From Xanthomonas translucens pv. cerealis (GTDB taxonomy: Bacteria > Pseudomonadota > Gammaproteobacteria > Xanthomonadales > Xanthomonadaceae), in NCBI RefSeq assembly GCF_006838285.1, contig NZ_CP038228.1, positions 2,356,001 through 2,420,000 of the forward strand: DNA of 64,000 nucleotides, given 5' to 3'. Position 1 is the first letter of the stretch, and the number at the start of each line of letters is the position of its first letter. Below are positions 54,594 to 64,000 of this stretch, piece by piece. Made by a program: the position numbers and the translations under genes. The notes under the pieces were generated by a model that worked only from the letters and a program-made list of their open reading frames with translations, did no database searches and was not told the origin of the DNA.

Positions 54594-55256
54594 ATGGGCC
54601 ACTGGACTACCCTCGCTACCGCGCACGGCCAGGTCGCGGCCTGGCACGCCCTGCCGCAAGGCGCCCCGCGCGGCGGCCTGGTGCTGATCCAGGAGATCTT
54701 CGGCGTCACCGCCTACATCCGCGAGGTCGCCGACCACTACGCCGCGCAAGGCTACGAAGTGCTGGCGCCGGGCCTGTTCGATCCGGTGGAGAAGGACGCG
54801 CAGCTGAACTATGACCAGGACGGGGTGAACAAGGGCCTGGAACTGGTCGGCGCGCTCGGCTTCGACAAGGCGCTGGACATCGTGCAGGCCGCGGCACAGG
54901 CACTGGCACCGGCCGGCAAGGTCGGCACCGTCGGCTATTGCTGGGGCGGAAGCGTCGCGCTGCTGGCGGCGATCAGGCTGGGGCTGCCGTCGGTCAGTTA
55001 CTACGGCGGGCGCAACACCCAATTCCTCGACGAGACGCCGAAAGCGCCGGTGCTGTTCCACTTCGGCGCGCGGGACAGCAGCATTCCGCCGGAAGCGGTG
55101 CAACAGCATCGCGAGAAGCTGCCGCGGATGCAGACTTACGTGTATCCGGCCGGGCATGGCTTCGACCGCCATGTCGATCCGAACCACTACGACGCCGACA
55201 GCGCCGACAGCGCGCGCCAGCGCAGCCTCGCCTTCCTCGCCGAGCACTTGGGCTGA
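54594..55256 (+). CDS. Dienelactone hydrolase family protein
   Basis: 220-residue alpha/beta hydrolase. Triad: Cys in VGYCWGGSVA (nucleophile), Asp in FGARDSSIP, His in PAGHGFDRH. It begins GHWTTLATAHGQVAAW and has QEIFGVTAYIRE in place of the usual HEIFG. True substrate unknown; catabolic chlorocatechol genes are absent, so a general carboxymethylenebutenolidase-like esterase is the safest label. Five bases are free before the HIT gene start region, probably co-transcribed. Confidence 0.9.
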   Translation: MGHWTTLATAHGQVAAWHALPQGAPRGGLVLIQEIFGVTAYIREVADHYAAQGYEVLAPGLFDPVEKDAQLNYDQDGVNKGLELVGALGFDKALDIVQAAAQALAPAGKVGTVGYCWGGSVALLAAIRLGLPSVSYYGGRNTQFLDETPKAPVLFHFGARDSSIPPEAVQQHREKLPRMQTYVYPAGHGFDRHVDPNHYDADSADSARQRSLAFLAEHLG

Positions 55257-55265
55257 GCCGCGACG

Positions 55266-55673
55266 ATGCCCGATTTCACGCTCGATCCGCGCTTGCAGGC
55301 CGATAGCGCGTTCGTCGCCGACGGCCCGCTGTCGCAGATGCGGCTGATGGACGACGCGCGCTTCCCGTGGCTGCTGCTGGTGCCGCGCGTGGCCGACGCC
55401 AGCGAATGGATCGACCTGGACGGCGCCCAGCAGCGCCTGCTGCTGGCCGAGATCAACCAGCTCTCGCAGCTGCTGCGCGGCGAGCAGGGCGTGCACAAAC
55501 TCAACATCGGCGCACTGGGCAACATCGTGCGCCAATTGCACGTGCACCTGATCGGGCGCCACCCAGGCGACGCGGCCTGGCCCGGGCCGGTGTGGGGCAG
55601 CGGCACGCCGCAGCGGCTGCCGGCCGATGTCCTGCAGACCCGTGTTGCGGCGTGGCGGCAACGGCTACGATAG
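55266..55673 (+). CDS. HIT-family protein
   Basis: 135 residues. HIT motif appears as QLHVHLIGR (first His of the triad is Gln), with NIGALGNIVRQLHVH before and HPGDAAWPGPVWG after, a layout common in a diadenosine tetraphosphate hydrolase-like branch. Nucleotide-binding fold; substrate unknown. Nine bases after the hydrolase gene. Confidence 0.9.
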   Translation: MPDFTLDPRLQADSAFVADGPLSQMRLMDDARFPWLLLVPRVADASEWIDLDGAQQRLLLAEINQLSQLLRGEQGVHKLNIGALGNIVRQLHVHLIGRHPGDAAWPGPVWGSGTPQRLPADVLQTRVAAWRQRLR

Positions 55674-55702
55674 GCGCCCTTTTTGACGGAAGCCGCGCCT
55701 CC

Positions 55703-55870
55703 ATGAAATCCAATGTGATCGCCGCCATCGTGCTGATCGTGATCGGCTTGGTGTTCCTGGCCAACAACCTGGGCTGGACCAATCTCAGCCTGGGCCGGCT
55801 GATCGCCACCTGGTGGCCGGCGATCCTGGTCGCGGTCGGCGTCGGCATGCTGTTCGGGCGCGGCAAGTAG
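55703..55870 (+). CDS. Small two-helix membrane protein (LiaF/DUF5668-like)
   Basis: 55 residues, ATG 55703. Two hydrophobic helices: VIAAIVLIVIGLVFLANNLG and WWPAILVAVGVGMLF. The layout GLVFLANNLG...LGRLIATWWPAILVAVG matches the LiaI/LiaF-type transmembrane module (DUF5668). Function not known; in Gram-positives related modules sense envelope stress. Confidence 0.85.
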   Translation: MKSNVIAAIVLIVIGLVFLANNLGWTNLSLGRLIATWWPAILVAVGVGMLFGRGK

Positions 55871-55915
55871 CCGGGCCAGCGCCGGCCGCCGATGCGCGGC
55901 GGCCGGCACCCCGTC

Positions 55916-56442
55916 TCAACGGCGGACGTTGACCACCTGGGTGCCTGCGATCAGGTCGTGCAGCCAGCGCTTGTCCCTGCGGAAGATGAACAGCGCATCC
56001 AGCAGCGCGTAGAAGTTGCCTGCGATCGGCACTAATGCCAGCAGTTGAGTCGGCAGGTAGCGCAGCGCGATCAGCCGCCACAGCGGAGGTTGCCCGCCCT
56101 CCGGATCGGCGATGCGGATCCACGGCAGCTTCTTGCCCCAGGTCTGCTCGGTCTTGGCCAGCGGATAGCCCTACACCAGCATGAACACCACGAACGCCAG
56201 CGCCACATAGCCGGCCATGGCCAGCAATGACATCGCCTCGCCACCGCGTGCCGCCGCCATGACCTTGCCGAAATAGCCGGCGAGCGCGGCCAGCGGCAGG
56301 AAGGTCGCCAGCGCGATCACGCCGTCGATCAGCGCCGCGCCGAAGCGCTCGCCGCGGCCGGCCAGCACTTCGGCGCCGTCCAGCGCCAGCGGGCCGACGG
56401 CAGCGGCGTTTCGGGCGCCTGGTAGGGATTGGGGTCGTTCAT
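55916..56442 (-). pseudogene. RDD-family membrane protein, broken
   Basis: Start ATG 56442 reads MNDPNPYQAPETPLPSAR, then a frameshift near 56395-56408 is needed to reach DGAEVLAGRGERFGAALID, the RDD N-terminal motif. Next, TAG at 56171-56173 stands where Gln is expected (MLV-stop-GYPLAKTEQTWGKK). After the stop the frame continues with LPWIRIADPEGGQPPLWRL, a membrane helix and IFRRDKRWLHDLIAGTQVV, the second RDD motif. Two separate lesions make the gene inactive. Confidence 0.85.
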
Positions 56443-56470
56443 TGCGCGCTCCTTGTGCAGTTGGGAAAAA

Positions 56471-57043
56471 TCAGGTCCTGGGCAGGGTCACGCCGGTCTG
56501 GCCCTGATACTTGCCGCCGCGATCCTTGTAGCTGGTCTGGCAGATATCGTCGGCATCGGACTGGAAGAACAGCATCTGCGCCACGCCTTCGTTGGCGTAA
56601 ATGCGCGCCGGCAGCGGCGTGGTGTTGCTGAATTCCAGAGTGACATGCCCTTCCCACTCCGGCTCCAGCGGCGTGACATTGACGATGATGCCGCAGCGCG
56701 CGTACGTGCTCTTGCCCAGGCACACCACCAGCGTATCGCGCGGGATGCGGAAGAATTCCACCGTGCGCGCCAGGGCGAAGCTGTTGGGCGGGATGATGCA
56801 TTCATCGGCCTCGATGTCCACGAAGCTCTTGGGATCGAAGCGCTTGGGATCGACGATGGTCGAGTTGATGTTGGTGAACACCTTGAACTCGCGCGAGCAG
56901 CGCACGTCGTAGCCGTAGCTGGAGGTGCCGTAGCTGACGATGCGCTCGCCGTTGACCTGCTTCACCTGGCCCGGCTCGTAGGGCGCGATCATGCCGTGCT
57001 GTTCGGACATGCGGCGGATCCAGCGGTCGCTCTTGATGCTCAT
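56471..57043 (-). CDS. dcd: dCTP deaminase
   Basis: 190 residues. [11 protein letters not shown] start, [36 protein letters not shown], and the catalytic Glu in [16 protein letters not shown]. Turns dCTP into dUTP for thymidylate supply. 28 bases downstream of its stop begins the broken RDD gene. Lies next to mrp, a common pairing in these bacteria. Confidence 0.97.
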   Translation of the reverse strand: MSIKSDRWIRRMSEQHGMIAPYEPGQVKQVNGERIVSYGTSSYGYDVRCSREFKVFTNINSTIVDPKRFDPKSFVDIEADECIIPPNSFALARTVEFFRIPRDTLVVCLGKSTYARCGIIVNVTPLEPEWEGHVTLEFSNTTPLPARIYANEGVAQMLFFQSDADDICQTSYKDRGGKYQGQTGVTLPRT

Positions 57044-57171
57044 ACGTCTTCCTGATGCCTGTGGCGGTGGATCGGAACCTGCCCGCCGGGAGCGCGGCCG
57101 ACGCCGGAGCGGGCCGCAGTGACCGGCGATTCTATCCGGTCGCGGCGCGTTCGCGGCGGCCGCGGCAGCGC

Positions 57172-58023
57172 TCAGAGCAGCGAGGCGGAAATCGGAATCG
57201 ACGCCCGCGGCCGCTTGCGCAGTTCCTCGCTCAGGCGCTGCGCGGTGGCCAGGTAGGCCAGCGCGGCGGCCGAGTCCGGGGCCGACGCCACGATCGGAAT
57301 GCCGGCGTCGCCCTGCTCACGGATCGCGATCGCCAGCGGCAGCGATCCCAGCAGCGGTACCCCGTATTGCTGCGCCATGCGCTGGCCGCCACCTTCGCCG
57401 AACAGGTGCTCGACATGGCCGCATTGCGTACAGGTATGCACCGCCATGTTCTCGACGATGCCCAACACCGGCACCTCGACCTTCTCGAACATCTTCAGCG
57501 CCTTCTTCGCATCCAGCGTGGCGATGTCCTGCGGCGTGGTCACGATCACCGCGCCGGCCACCGGGATCTTCTGCGCCAGGGTCAGCTGGATGTCGCCGGT
57601 GCCCGGCGGCAGGTCGATCAGCAGGTAGTCCAGGTCGTCCCACAGCGTATCGGTGAACAGTTGGGTCAGCGCCGAGGTCGCCATCGGCCCGCGCCAGATC
57701 ATCGGCGTGTCCTGGTCCACCAGCAGCCCGATCGACATCGCCTCGATGCCGAACGCGCGCATCGGCTCGATCGACTTGTTGTCGGGGCTATCCGGGCGGC
57801 CGCTCAGGCCGAGCATGGCCGGCACGCTCGGGCCATAGACATCGGCGTCCAGCACCCCGACCCGCGCGCCCTGGCGCTGCAGCGCCAGGGCCAGGTTCAC
57901 CGCGGTGGTGGACTTGCCCACCCCGCCCTTGCCGGAACCGATGGCGATGACGTTGCGGATCCGCGGCAGCGGCGCGAGGTTGGGCTGGACGGCGTGAGCG
58001 GGAATGCGGGGGCGGTCGGTCAT
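57172..58023 (-). CDS. mrp: Iron-sulfur cluster carrier Mrp/ApbC
   Basis: 283 residues. Deviant Walker [16 protein letters not shown], switch regions [14 protein letters not shown] and [15 protein letters not shown], and the cluster-binding CTQC pair in [11 protein letters not shown]. The N-terminal FSCA (DUF59) domain of E. coli Mrp is absent, as in other short forms. ATP-dependent Fe-S scaffold/carrier in the cytosol. Start ATG 58023. Confidence 0.95.
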   Translation of the reverse strand: MTDRPRIPAHAVQPNLAPLPRIRNVIAIGSGKGGVGKSTTAVNLALALQRQGARVGVLDADVYGPSVPAMLGLSGRPDSPDNKSIEPMRAFGIEAMSIGLLVDQDTPMIWRGPMATSALTQLFTDTLWDDLDYLLIDLPPGTGDIQLTLAQKIPVAGAVIVTTPQDIATLDAKKALKMFEKVEVPVLGIVENMAVHTCTQCGHVEHLFGEGGGQRMAQQYGVPLLGSLPLAIAIREQGDAGIPIVASAPDSAAALAYLATAQRLSEELRKRPRASIPISASLL

Positions 58024-58692
58024 GGGGAACTCGCAAAGGTAGTGCCGGCCTGCGCGCCAAGCGCTGCATTCGGCGAAAAGAGGCAAAGGGTGACACAGGG
58101 GCTGGCGCCGCGCACATACGCCGTGGCGATGCGACGCGAGCCGCGCACCGCTGCGCATTCGAACACCGGATCGCCGCGCGCGCCGGATCCGCAACGACGG
58201 CGGCCGCATGCGCTGCCATCGCCTCGTGGCCATGATCCAGGACCCATCCACGGCGAGCACGCGCATGCAGGTCGCCGCCCGTTCCCCAATTAAGGCCAGA
58301 TGCCTCACCGCGTTGGTGCATGAGCGACACCGGATTTTCGGGGCAGGCATGGGCATCCGTTCGCGCAAATAGCGGGCTTCCAGGCTTGAGAGAAAAGGTG
58401 CCGGAATCATCCAAACGGCCATTCAGCTACCCGCGGTCTTCAAGCCCCAAATTGGTGCAAGGCAACGCAGGCAGGGCCGCAACGGGCACCTGCAGCCACA
58501 TTTGCCGGGCGTTCGCTACCACATCGCCGCAGACGCGGCTGCTAGCACTAAAACGTGACAGACCCGGACAGAACGCGTTAAGTTCATGTTACGTTTGGGC
58601 CACCGGCATGGATGCGATCCCAATTTCAAGGCACATGTCGTGGCACGACGCCCCCTCGCCTTTTCTTTTTGGTTTTTCGGGGATACAGAAAG
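58024..58692. other. Intergenic gap upstream of the TonB receptors
   Basis: 669 bases. No conserved protein frame seen. The first receptor frame opens at 58612 but conserved protein and a ribosome-site-like AGAAAG begin only before ATG 58693. A promoter for the receptor should be here; AT-rich pieces around 58575-58600 (GTTAAGTTCATGTTACGTTTG) are the best candidates. Confidence 0.5.
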
Positions 58693-59442
58693 ATGACTGC
58701 AGGTCAAGCACGTAACTTCAATCGCAGCCGCCTGAGCGCGGCGCTGGTGACCGCCATGGTCGTCCCGGTCGCGTTCAGCGCCTTCGCGCAGGACAGCAGC
58801 GAGACCAAAGCGACCGACCTGGAGAAGGTCACCGTCACCGGCACGCTGATCCCGCAGAGCGAGATCGAGACCGCCACGCCGGTCACCACCATCACCGCCG
58901 AAGACATCAAGGCCCGCGGTTTCAACTCGGTGGCCGACGTGCTGCAGAAGAGTTCGTTCGCGACCGGCGGCGTGCAGGGCGGCCAAAGCTCCGGCACCTT
59001 CACTCAGGGCGCGAAGACGGTCAGTCTGTTCGGCCTGCCACCGGGCTACGTGAAGTACCTGATCGACGGCCGGCCGATGTCGAACTATCCGGCGCTGTAC
59101 GACGGCAGCGACACCTTCAACAACATCAGCGGCATCCCGATCGACCTGGTCGACCGCATCGAGATCCTGCCGGGCGGCCAGTCGTCGCTGTACGGCTCGG
59201 ACGCGATCGCCGGCGTGATCAACGTCATCCTCAAGAAGAAGATGGACGGCGCGGTGTTCAGCATCCGCGGCGGCGGCTACTCCGAAGGGGGCGGCAGCAA
59301 CTTCCGCGCCACCTTCGCCGACGGCTGGACCTCCGCCGACGGCCGCACCTCCATCCTGGGCGGGGTGCAATACGAAGAGAAGGACCCCATCTGGGCCTAT
59401 CAGCGCGACCTGACCAGGCAATACAACACGCACGGCTATTCG
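58693..59442. repeat. 750-bp direct repeat, copy 1 (receptor N-terminal half)
   Basis: Same bases recur at 61911-62660 with a constant offset of 3218 and no gaps. In a compared stretch of about 440 bases (59001-59440) only three silent-type differences were counted. Identity falls sharply right after CACGGCTATTCG. Confidence 0.9.
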
Positions 59443-61494
59443 GCTCAGCTGGTCAGCCGTGACTTCCTGGTGAATAGCCTCACCACCAGCTACAAGTTCC
59501 TAGACCCAGCCAACTGCGCGAATGTTGCCGGGCTGTTCGGCGGCACGATGGAACTACAGAACCGCCCCGGCTTCGGCGATGGTCTCTACTGCGGCTCGAA
59601 GTACTCGCCGGGCTACCGAACCCTGGACGCCGGCCAGAAGTCTCTTCAGGCCTATGTGCACGGCACGTTCGATCTAAACGACAATGTGCAACTGTATGGC
59701 GACGTGCTGTCTAGCCATGATGAAGTCAAGTACCACTCCGGCTCCAGCTTCCTGTGGTGGGGCACCGCGGCGGACTTCGGCTATTACTACGATACCGGCC
59801 TGCGCCAATTGGTGAACCTGCAGCGATCGTTCGCCCCGGAAGAGGTCGGCATCAATGGCTTCAACGACACGATGAGCCGCGACAAGAGCGACTCGGTGCG
59901 CGTCACATTCGGTGCGCAAGGCACGCTTGGCCAGTCGAACTGGGATTACGAAGCCGGCGTGACTTATACCCAGTACAAATTGCAGGAAAGAAACTCCGTC
60001 CGCTTTGCGGATGCGGTCGATCAGTTCTTCATCGACCGGGTGCTGGGGCCGCAGCAGGGCGTGGTGTCTGGCTATCGGGCCTACTCGCCCAACTACGGTG
60101 CGTTCTACCAGCCGATCACGCTTGAAGACTTCGCCAGCTTCACCGGCAATGTCAGCAACAAGAGCAAGACCTCCGACGGCATGCTGCGTCTGCAGCTGAC
60201 CAATGCCAAGCTGTTCAGCCTGCCCGGTGGCGATGCGGGCCTGGCCGTGGTCGGCGAATACGGCAAGCAGAAGTGGAACTACGATCCGGCGCCGGAAATC
60301 CTCAACGGCGAGGTCTGGGGCCGGACCTCGGTGGCAGGCGGCGGCGATCGCGATCGCTATGCGGTGACGTCGGAACTGCGCATGCCGGTGTTCGCACCGC
60401 TGACCATCACCCTGGCAGGTCGCTACGACGCGTTCAAGGCTAGCGGCACCACCGTCGACAAGCCGACCTACAGCATCGGCTTGGAGTACCGCCCGATCGA
60501 GTCGCTGCTGCTACGCGGCAAATATGGCACCGCGTTCCGTGCGCCGACCCTGTCGGACCAGTACCAGGGCGAAAGCGGGTTTTACAACTCGGTGGTCGAC
60601 TACTACCAGTGCGCGCAACGCGGCTATCTGCCGGGCAATACGGACGACTGCCCAGCAGCATATTCGAGTGCACACTACTTCGGCACCCAATCCGGCAATC
60701 TTGGCTTGAAGCCGATCAATGCCGACGTGTGGAGCGCCGGCTTCGTATGGTCGCCGATCGACCGCATGGCGCTGACCGTCGACTACCTCAACTGGGACAT
60801 CAGCGATGAAGTCACCCAGCAAAGCGCGGATGGCCTGAGCCTGCAGGACTACCGTTGCCGCGCCGGTATCGACGACATCAACTCCGCGCTATGCGTGCAG
60901 GCAATGTCGCAAGTCCAGCGCGATGAGTTTGGCGACCTCGTAAGCATCTACACGCCGAAAATCAATGTCTCCAACCAGAAACTGGAAGCGGTGACTTCCT
61001 CATTCCACTATGGCCACGACGTCGGCCGCTGGGGCGATCTGAGCACGATCGTCAGCTACAGCGAGAATCTGCGCCACAAGTACGTCCAGTACGCGGGCGA
61101 CAAACCGGTCGACCTGCTCAACGATCCGTACTGGAGTTCGGATCCGAAGCGCAAGGCCGACGCCTCTCTGACATGGGAAATCGGCGACTTCTCGACTACC
61201 TGGTACGCCACCTGGTTCGATAAAACCCCGAACTATGCGGCCAACATCAGCAAGAATGGCTATGCAGCTGAACGCGCCGGCAAGCTGCCGTCGCACATCA
61301 CCCATAACGCCAGCGTCACCTACACGGCGTTTGAGGGCATGGAGCTGTCGCTGATGGTGAACAACGTATTCAACAAGATGCCGCCCTTCGACGCGTCCTA
61401 CCCGGGCAGCTCAGGCGCGCCGTACAACTCGTACAACTTCGACGTATACGGCCGCGCGTACTACCTGGAAATGCGTTACGCGTTCGGCAAGTAA
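58693..61494 (+). CDS. TonB-dependent outer-membrane receptor (first of tandem pair)
   Basis: 933 residues. Signal peptide with cleavage after residue 32 (FSAFA-QDSS), TonB box DLEKVTVTG (42-50), plug domain (VTTITAEDIKARGFNSVADV, LIDGRPMSNYPALYDGSDT, RIEILPGGQSSLYGSDAIAG, VINVILKKK) and a 22-strand-type barrel to the end YYLEMRYAFGK. ATG 58693 preferred over 58612. No FecA-type N-terminal signalling extension. The substrate is unknown; related Xanthomonas receptors take up carbohydrates or iron chelates. Its first 750 bases match the downstream copy almost perfectly. Confidence 0.95.
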   Translation: MTAGQARNFNRSRLSAALVTAMVVPVAFSAFAQDSSETKATDLEKVTVTGTLIPQSEIETATPVTTITAEDIKARGFNSVADVLQKSSFATGGVQGGQSSGTFTQGAKTVSLFGLPPGYVKYLIDGRPMSNYPALYDGSDTFNNISGIPIDLVDRIEILPGGQSSLYGSDAIAGVINVILKKKMDGAVFSIRGGGYSEGGGSNFRATFADGWTSADGRTSILGGVQYEEKDPIWAYQRDLTRQYNTHGYSAQLVSRDFLVNSLTTSYKFLDPANCANVAGLFGGTMELQNRPGFGDGLYCGSKYSPGYRTLDAGQKSLQAYVHGTFDLNDNVQLYGDVLSSHDEVKYHSGSSFLWWGTAADFGYYYDTGLRQLVNLQRSFAPEEVGINGFNDTMSRDKSDSVRVTFGAQGTLGQSNWDYEAGVTYTQYKLQERNSVRFADAVDQFFIDRVLGPQQGVVSGYRAYSPNYGAFYQPITLEDFASFTGNVSNKSKTSDGMLRLQLTNAKLFSLPGGDAGLAVVGEYGKQKWNYDPAPEILNGEVWGRTSVAGGGDRDRYAVTSELRMPVFAPLTITLAGRYDAFKASGTTVDKPTYSIGLEYRPIESLLLRGKYGTAFRAPTLSDQYQGESGFYNSVVDYYQCAQRGYLPGNTDDCPAAYSSAHYFGTQSGNLGLKPINADVWSAGFVWSPIDRMALTVDYLNWDISDEVTQQSADGLSLQDYRCRAGIDDINSALCVQAMSQVQRDEFGDLVSIYTPKINVSNQKLEAVTSSFHYGHDVGRWGDLSTIVSYSENLRHKYVQYAGDKPVDLLNDPYWSSDPKRKADASLTWEIGDFSTTWYATWFDKTPNYAANISKNGYAAERAGKLPSHITHNASVTYTAFEGMELSLMVNNVFNKMPPFDASYPGSSGAPYNSYNFDVYGRAYYLEMRYAFGK

Positions 61495-61904
61495 CAAAGC
61501 CTCAAGCGACAGCAAAAGCCCACCCGCAAGGGTGGGCTTTTTTTTGCCCGGCGCTGGCATCTGCGCCAGGCATCCGACTCTGCGCCTACGCTGCAGCGGC
61601 ACCATCATCGCGCCGGATTTGCAGAGGCCACCTTGCCGGACGGCGCCCATCCACGCGAACTCCTTCAGAATGAAAACACCTGCAGCCGCCGCGGACGTGC
61701 CGTGCCGGAAGGCAACTGTTTGCGGATATCTGTTTGCGGATGGAGACAGATGCATTCGGTGCCCGAAACCGAAGACAGGTCCGCATAACCTGGGATTGAA
61801 TTCCTGTACGTTGCGCCGCTCACGGATGCCCCCTTAAGGCAGGCGTCGCGGCACGAGATCCATTGACTTTTCTTCATGATTGTTTTCCCGGGAATTGAAA
61901 AAAG
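61495..61904. other. Gap between the two receptor genes
   Basis: 410 bases. It begins with an intrinsic terminator (listed apart). Between 61560 and 61880 there is no conserved frame; it should contain the promoter of the second receptor. A TGTTTGCGGATA direct repeat occurs twice near 61727 and 61735. Confidence 0.5.
61515..61545 (+). terminator. Intrinsic terminator after the first receptor
   Basis: AAAGCCCACCC-gcaa-GGGTGGGCTTT followed by five more T residues, 20 bases after the stop codon. Perfect 11-pair stem with GNRA-like loop. It implies that the second receptor has its own promoter. Confidence 0.95.
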
Positions 61905-64000
61905 ATGATGATGACTGCAGGTCAAGCACGTAACTTCAATCGCAGCAGCCTGAGCGCGGCGCTGGTGACCGCCATGGTCGTCCCGGTCGCGTTCAGCGCC
62001 TTCGCGCAGGACAGCAGCGAGACCAAGGCGACCGACCTGGAGAAGGTCACCGTCACCGGCTCGCTGATCCCGCAGAGCGAGATCGAGACCGCCACGCCGG
62101 TCACCACCATCACCGCCGAAGACATCAAGACCCGCGGCTTCAACTCGGTAGCCGACGTGTTGCAGAAGAGTTCATTCGCGACCGGTGGCGTGCAAGGCGG
62201 ACAGAGTTCCAACACCTTCACTCAGGGCGCGAAGACGGTCAGTCTGTTCGGCCTGCCACCGGGCTACGTGAAGTACCTGATCGACGGCCGGCCGATGTCG
62301 AACTATCCGGCGCTGTACGACGGCAGCGACACCTTCAACAACATCAGCGGCATTCCGATCGACCTGGTCGACCGCATCGAGATCCTGCCGGGCGGCCAGT
62401 CGTCGCTGTACGGCTCGGACGCGATCGCCGGCGTGATCAACGTCATCCTCAAGAAGAAGATGGACGGCGCGGTGTTCAGCATCCGCGGCGGCGGCTACTC
62501 CGAAGGCGGCGGCAGCAACTTCCGCGCCACCTTCGCCGACGGCTGGACCTCCGCCGACGGCCGCACCTCCATCCTGGGCGGGGTGCAATACGAAGAAAAG
62601 GACCCCATCTGGGCCTATCAGCGCGACCTGACCAGGCAATACAACACGCACGGCTATTCGCCGCAGGAGGCCGGCCTCACGTTCGGGGTGTACAGCAAGT
62701 CCGGCGACTACAGGTTCCTGGATCCGGCCAACTGCGGCAATGTCTCCGGCCTGTTCGGCGGCACCAATGGGCTGCAGCAGCGCAACAGCGCGCCCGACCA
62801 GCACTATTGCGGATCGAACTACATCCCTGGCTATCGCACGCTCGATGAAAGCCAGAAGTCGCTGCAGGCTTATGTGCACGGCACCTTCGATGTCAACGCC
62901 AATGTGCAGTTGTATGGCGATGTGCTGTACAGCCATGACCAAGTCGAATACCAACCCGGCGCTAATTCAATATGGTGGAGTACCAGCACGGATTTCGGCT
63001 ATTACTACGATCCGAACCTGAACGAAACGCTCAACCTGTATCGTAACTTCGCGCCGGAGGAAATGGGCATCAACGGCATCAAGGACACGATGAGCCGCAA
63101 CAAGAGCGACTCGGCGCGCGTCACCTTCGGCGCGCAAGGCCTGCTAGGCCAATCCAACTGGGACTACGACGCCGGCGCTACCTACACCCAATACAAGCTG
63201 CAAGAACGCAACCACGTCCGTTTCAAGGGCGCGATCGACCAGTTCTTCATCGACAAAGTACTGGGACCACAGCGCGGCCTGGATCCGATCGACAACGCCT
63301 ACCCGGCCTACACCCCCGATTACGCGGCGTTGTATCGGCCGATCACGCAACAGGAGTTCGCCAGCTTCACCGGCCATGCCACCAACAAGAGCATGACCTC
63401 CGACAGCATGCTGCGTCTGCAGCTGACCAATGCCAAGCTGTTCGGCCTGCCCGGCGGTGATGCCGGACTGGCATTGGTCGGCGAATACGGCAAGCAGAAG
63501 TGGGACTACGATCCGGCGCCGGAAATCGTCAACGATGAAGTGTTTGGCCTGACCTCGGTGAGCGGCGGCGGCAAGCGCGACCGCTATGCGCTGACCTCGG
63601 AACTGCGCATGCCGGTGTTCGACCCGCTGACCATCACCCTGGCCGGCCGCTACGATGCGTTCAAGGCCAGCGGCCGCACCATCGACAAGCCGACCTACAG
63701 CATTGCGCTGGAGTATCGTCCGTTGGAATCGCTGCTGCTGCGCGGCAAGTACGGCACCGCGTTCCGTGCGCCGACCCTGTCCGACCAATACCAGGGCCTA
63801 AGCGGCTTCTACAGCACGGTGATCGACTACTACCAGTGCGCCCAACTGGGCTATCTGCCAGGCAATACCGACAAATGCCCAAGCGCATCCTTGCAACGCC
63901 AGTACCGAGGCACCCAGTCCGGCAACCTTGACCTGAAACCGATCAATGCCGATGTGTGGAGCGCCGGTTTCGTATGGTCGCCGGTAGAGCGCATGGCGTT
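61905..64000 (+). CDS. TonB-dependent outer-membrane receptor (second of tandem pair, cut by right edge)
   Basis: Starts with three ATG codons (MMMTAGQARNFN) after GAAAAAAG. Signal peptide, TonB box DLEKVTVTG and plug are nearly the same as in the first receptor. The barrel then differs: from about residue 253 it reads SPQEAGLTFGVYSKSGDYR where the first has SAQLVSRDFLVNSLTTSYK. The loops differ, while strands such as YVHGTFDVNANVQLYGDVL remain alike. The frame is open to base 64000, so at least 698 codons are seen and the C-terminal third is missing. Substrate probably differs from that of its twin. Confidence 0.93.
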   Translation, partial: MMMTAGQARNFNRSSLSAALVTAMVVPVAFSAFAQDSSETKATDLEKVTVTGSLIPQSEIETATPVTTITAEDIKTRGFNSVADVLQKSSFATGGVQGGQSSNTFTQGAKTVSLFGLPPGYVKYLIDGRPMSNYPALYDGSDTFNNISGIPIDLVDRIEILPGGQSSLYGSDAIAGVINVILKKKMDGAVFSIRGGGYSEGGGSNFRATFADGWTSADGRTSILGGVQYEEKDPIWAYQRDLTRQYNTHGYSPQEAGLTFGVYSKSGDYRFLDPANCGNVSGLFGGTNGLQQRNSAPDQHYCGSNYIPGYRTLDESQKSLQAYVHGTFDVNANVQLYGDVLYSHDQVEYQPGANSIWWSTSTDFGYYYDPNLNETLNLYRNFAPEEMGINGIKDTMSRNKSDSARVTFGAQGLLGQSNWDYDAGATYTQYKLQERNHVRFKGAIDQFFIDKVLGPQRGLDPIDNAYPAYTPDYAALYRPITQQEFASFTGHATNKSMTSDSMLRLQLTNAKLFGLPGGDAGLALVGEYGKQKWDYDPAPEIVNDEVFGLTSVSGGGKRDRYALTSELRMPVFDPLTITLAGRYDAFKASGRTIDKPTYSIALEYRPLESLLLRGKYGTAFRAPTLSDQYQGLSGFYSTVIDYYQCAQLGYLPGNTDKCPSASLQRQYRGTQSGNLDLKPINADVWSAGFVWSPVERMA
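61911..62660. repeat. 750-bp direct repeat, copy 2
   Basis: Second copy of the receptor N-terminal segment (see 58693-59442). Differences seen include CCG/TCC-type third-position changes and ACG to TCG (Thr to Ser, TGT versus TGS after VTV). Confidence 0.9.

Overview
The window reads as chromosomal DNA of a Xanthomonas-like bacterium (Lysobacterales, Gammaproteobacteria). The clues are very high GC, GTG starts, the gene order around nusA/infB, a trpB-small ORF-trpA cluster, GGTCCC heptad intergenic repeats, and two large TonB-dependent receptors of a type expanded in that genus. The genus is an inference from remembered family features; no database was searched. Almost everything from 6 to 47 kb lies on the minus strand.

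Layout. 1-3.4 kb: a decayed lhr-type helicase (nonsense codon, three frameshifts, altered Walker A), cut by the left edge. 4.0-5.8 kb (+): a DUF3175 protein and a GAF-EAL protein. 6.0-15.6 kb (-): the conserved tRNA-fMet-rimP-nusA-infB-rbfA-truB-rpsO-pnp cluster for translation, RNA maturation and RNA decay, with a clear sigma-70 promoter before the tRNA, another before rpsO, and hairpin terminators. 15.8-30.7 kb (-): the complete 14-gene nuoA-N operon for respiratory complex I. 30.8-36.0 kb (-): tRNA-Leu(GAG), secG, tpiA, a 2-oxoglutarate/Fe(II)-type oxygenase, glmM and accD. In Escherichia coli glmM-secG-leuU-metY-rimP-nusA is one block; here nuo sits inside that block.

36.4-41.4 kb: trpB, a 51-codon ORF and trpA joined by 4-base stop/start overlaps, a divergent TrpI-like LysR regulator, then trpF-truA. 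41.7-48.2 kb (-): a FimV-like pole/pilus protein, asd, a D-2-hydroxyacid dehydrogenase, aroC and prmB. 48.3-55.9 kb: SCO1-type copper protein and psd (coupled), a LysM lytic transglycosylase, a YjgR/HerA-like ATPase, a nudK remnant, greB, a dienelactone hydrolase family protein, a HIT-family protein and a small membrane protein. 55.9-58.0 kb (-): a broken RDD membrane protein gene, dcd and mrp. 58.7-64.0 kb (+): two tandem TonB-dependent receptors whose first 750 bp are almost identical; the second runs off the right edge.

The most distinctive non-genic signal is a family of G-rich/C-rich heptad arrays in five intergenic gaps. In four of them one arm starts within about eight bases of a stop codon and the other lies near the next start, so the RNA could fold into long hairpins. 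Three protein genes (lhr, nudK, RDD) carry clear inactivating lesions while their neighbours are intact, which suggests ongoing gene loss. No prophage, insertion sequence, CRISPR array or defence island was seen.
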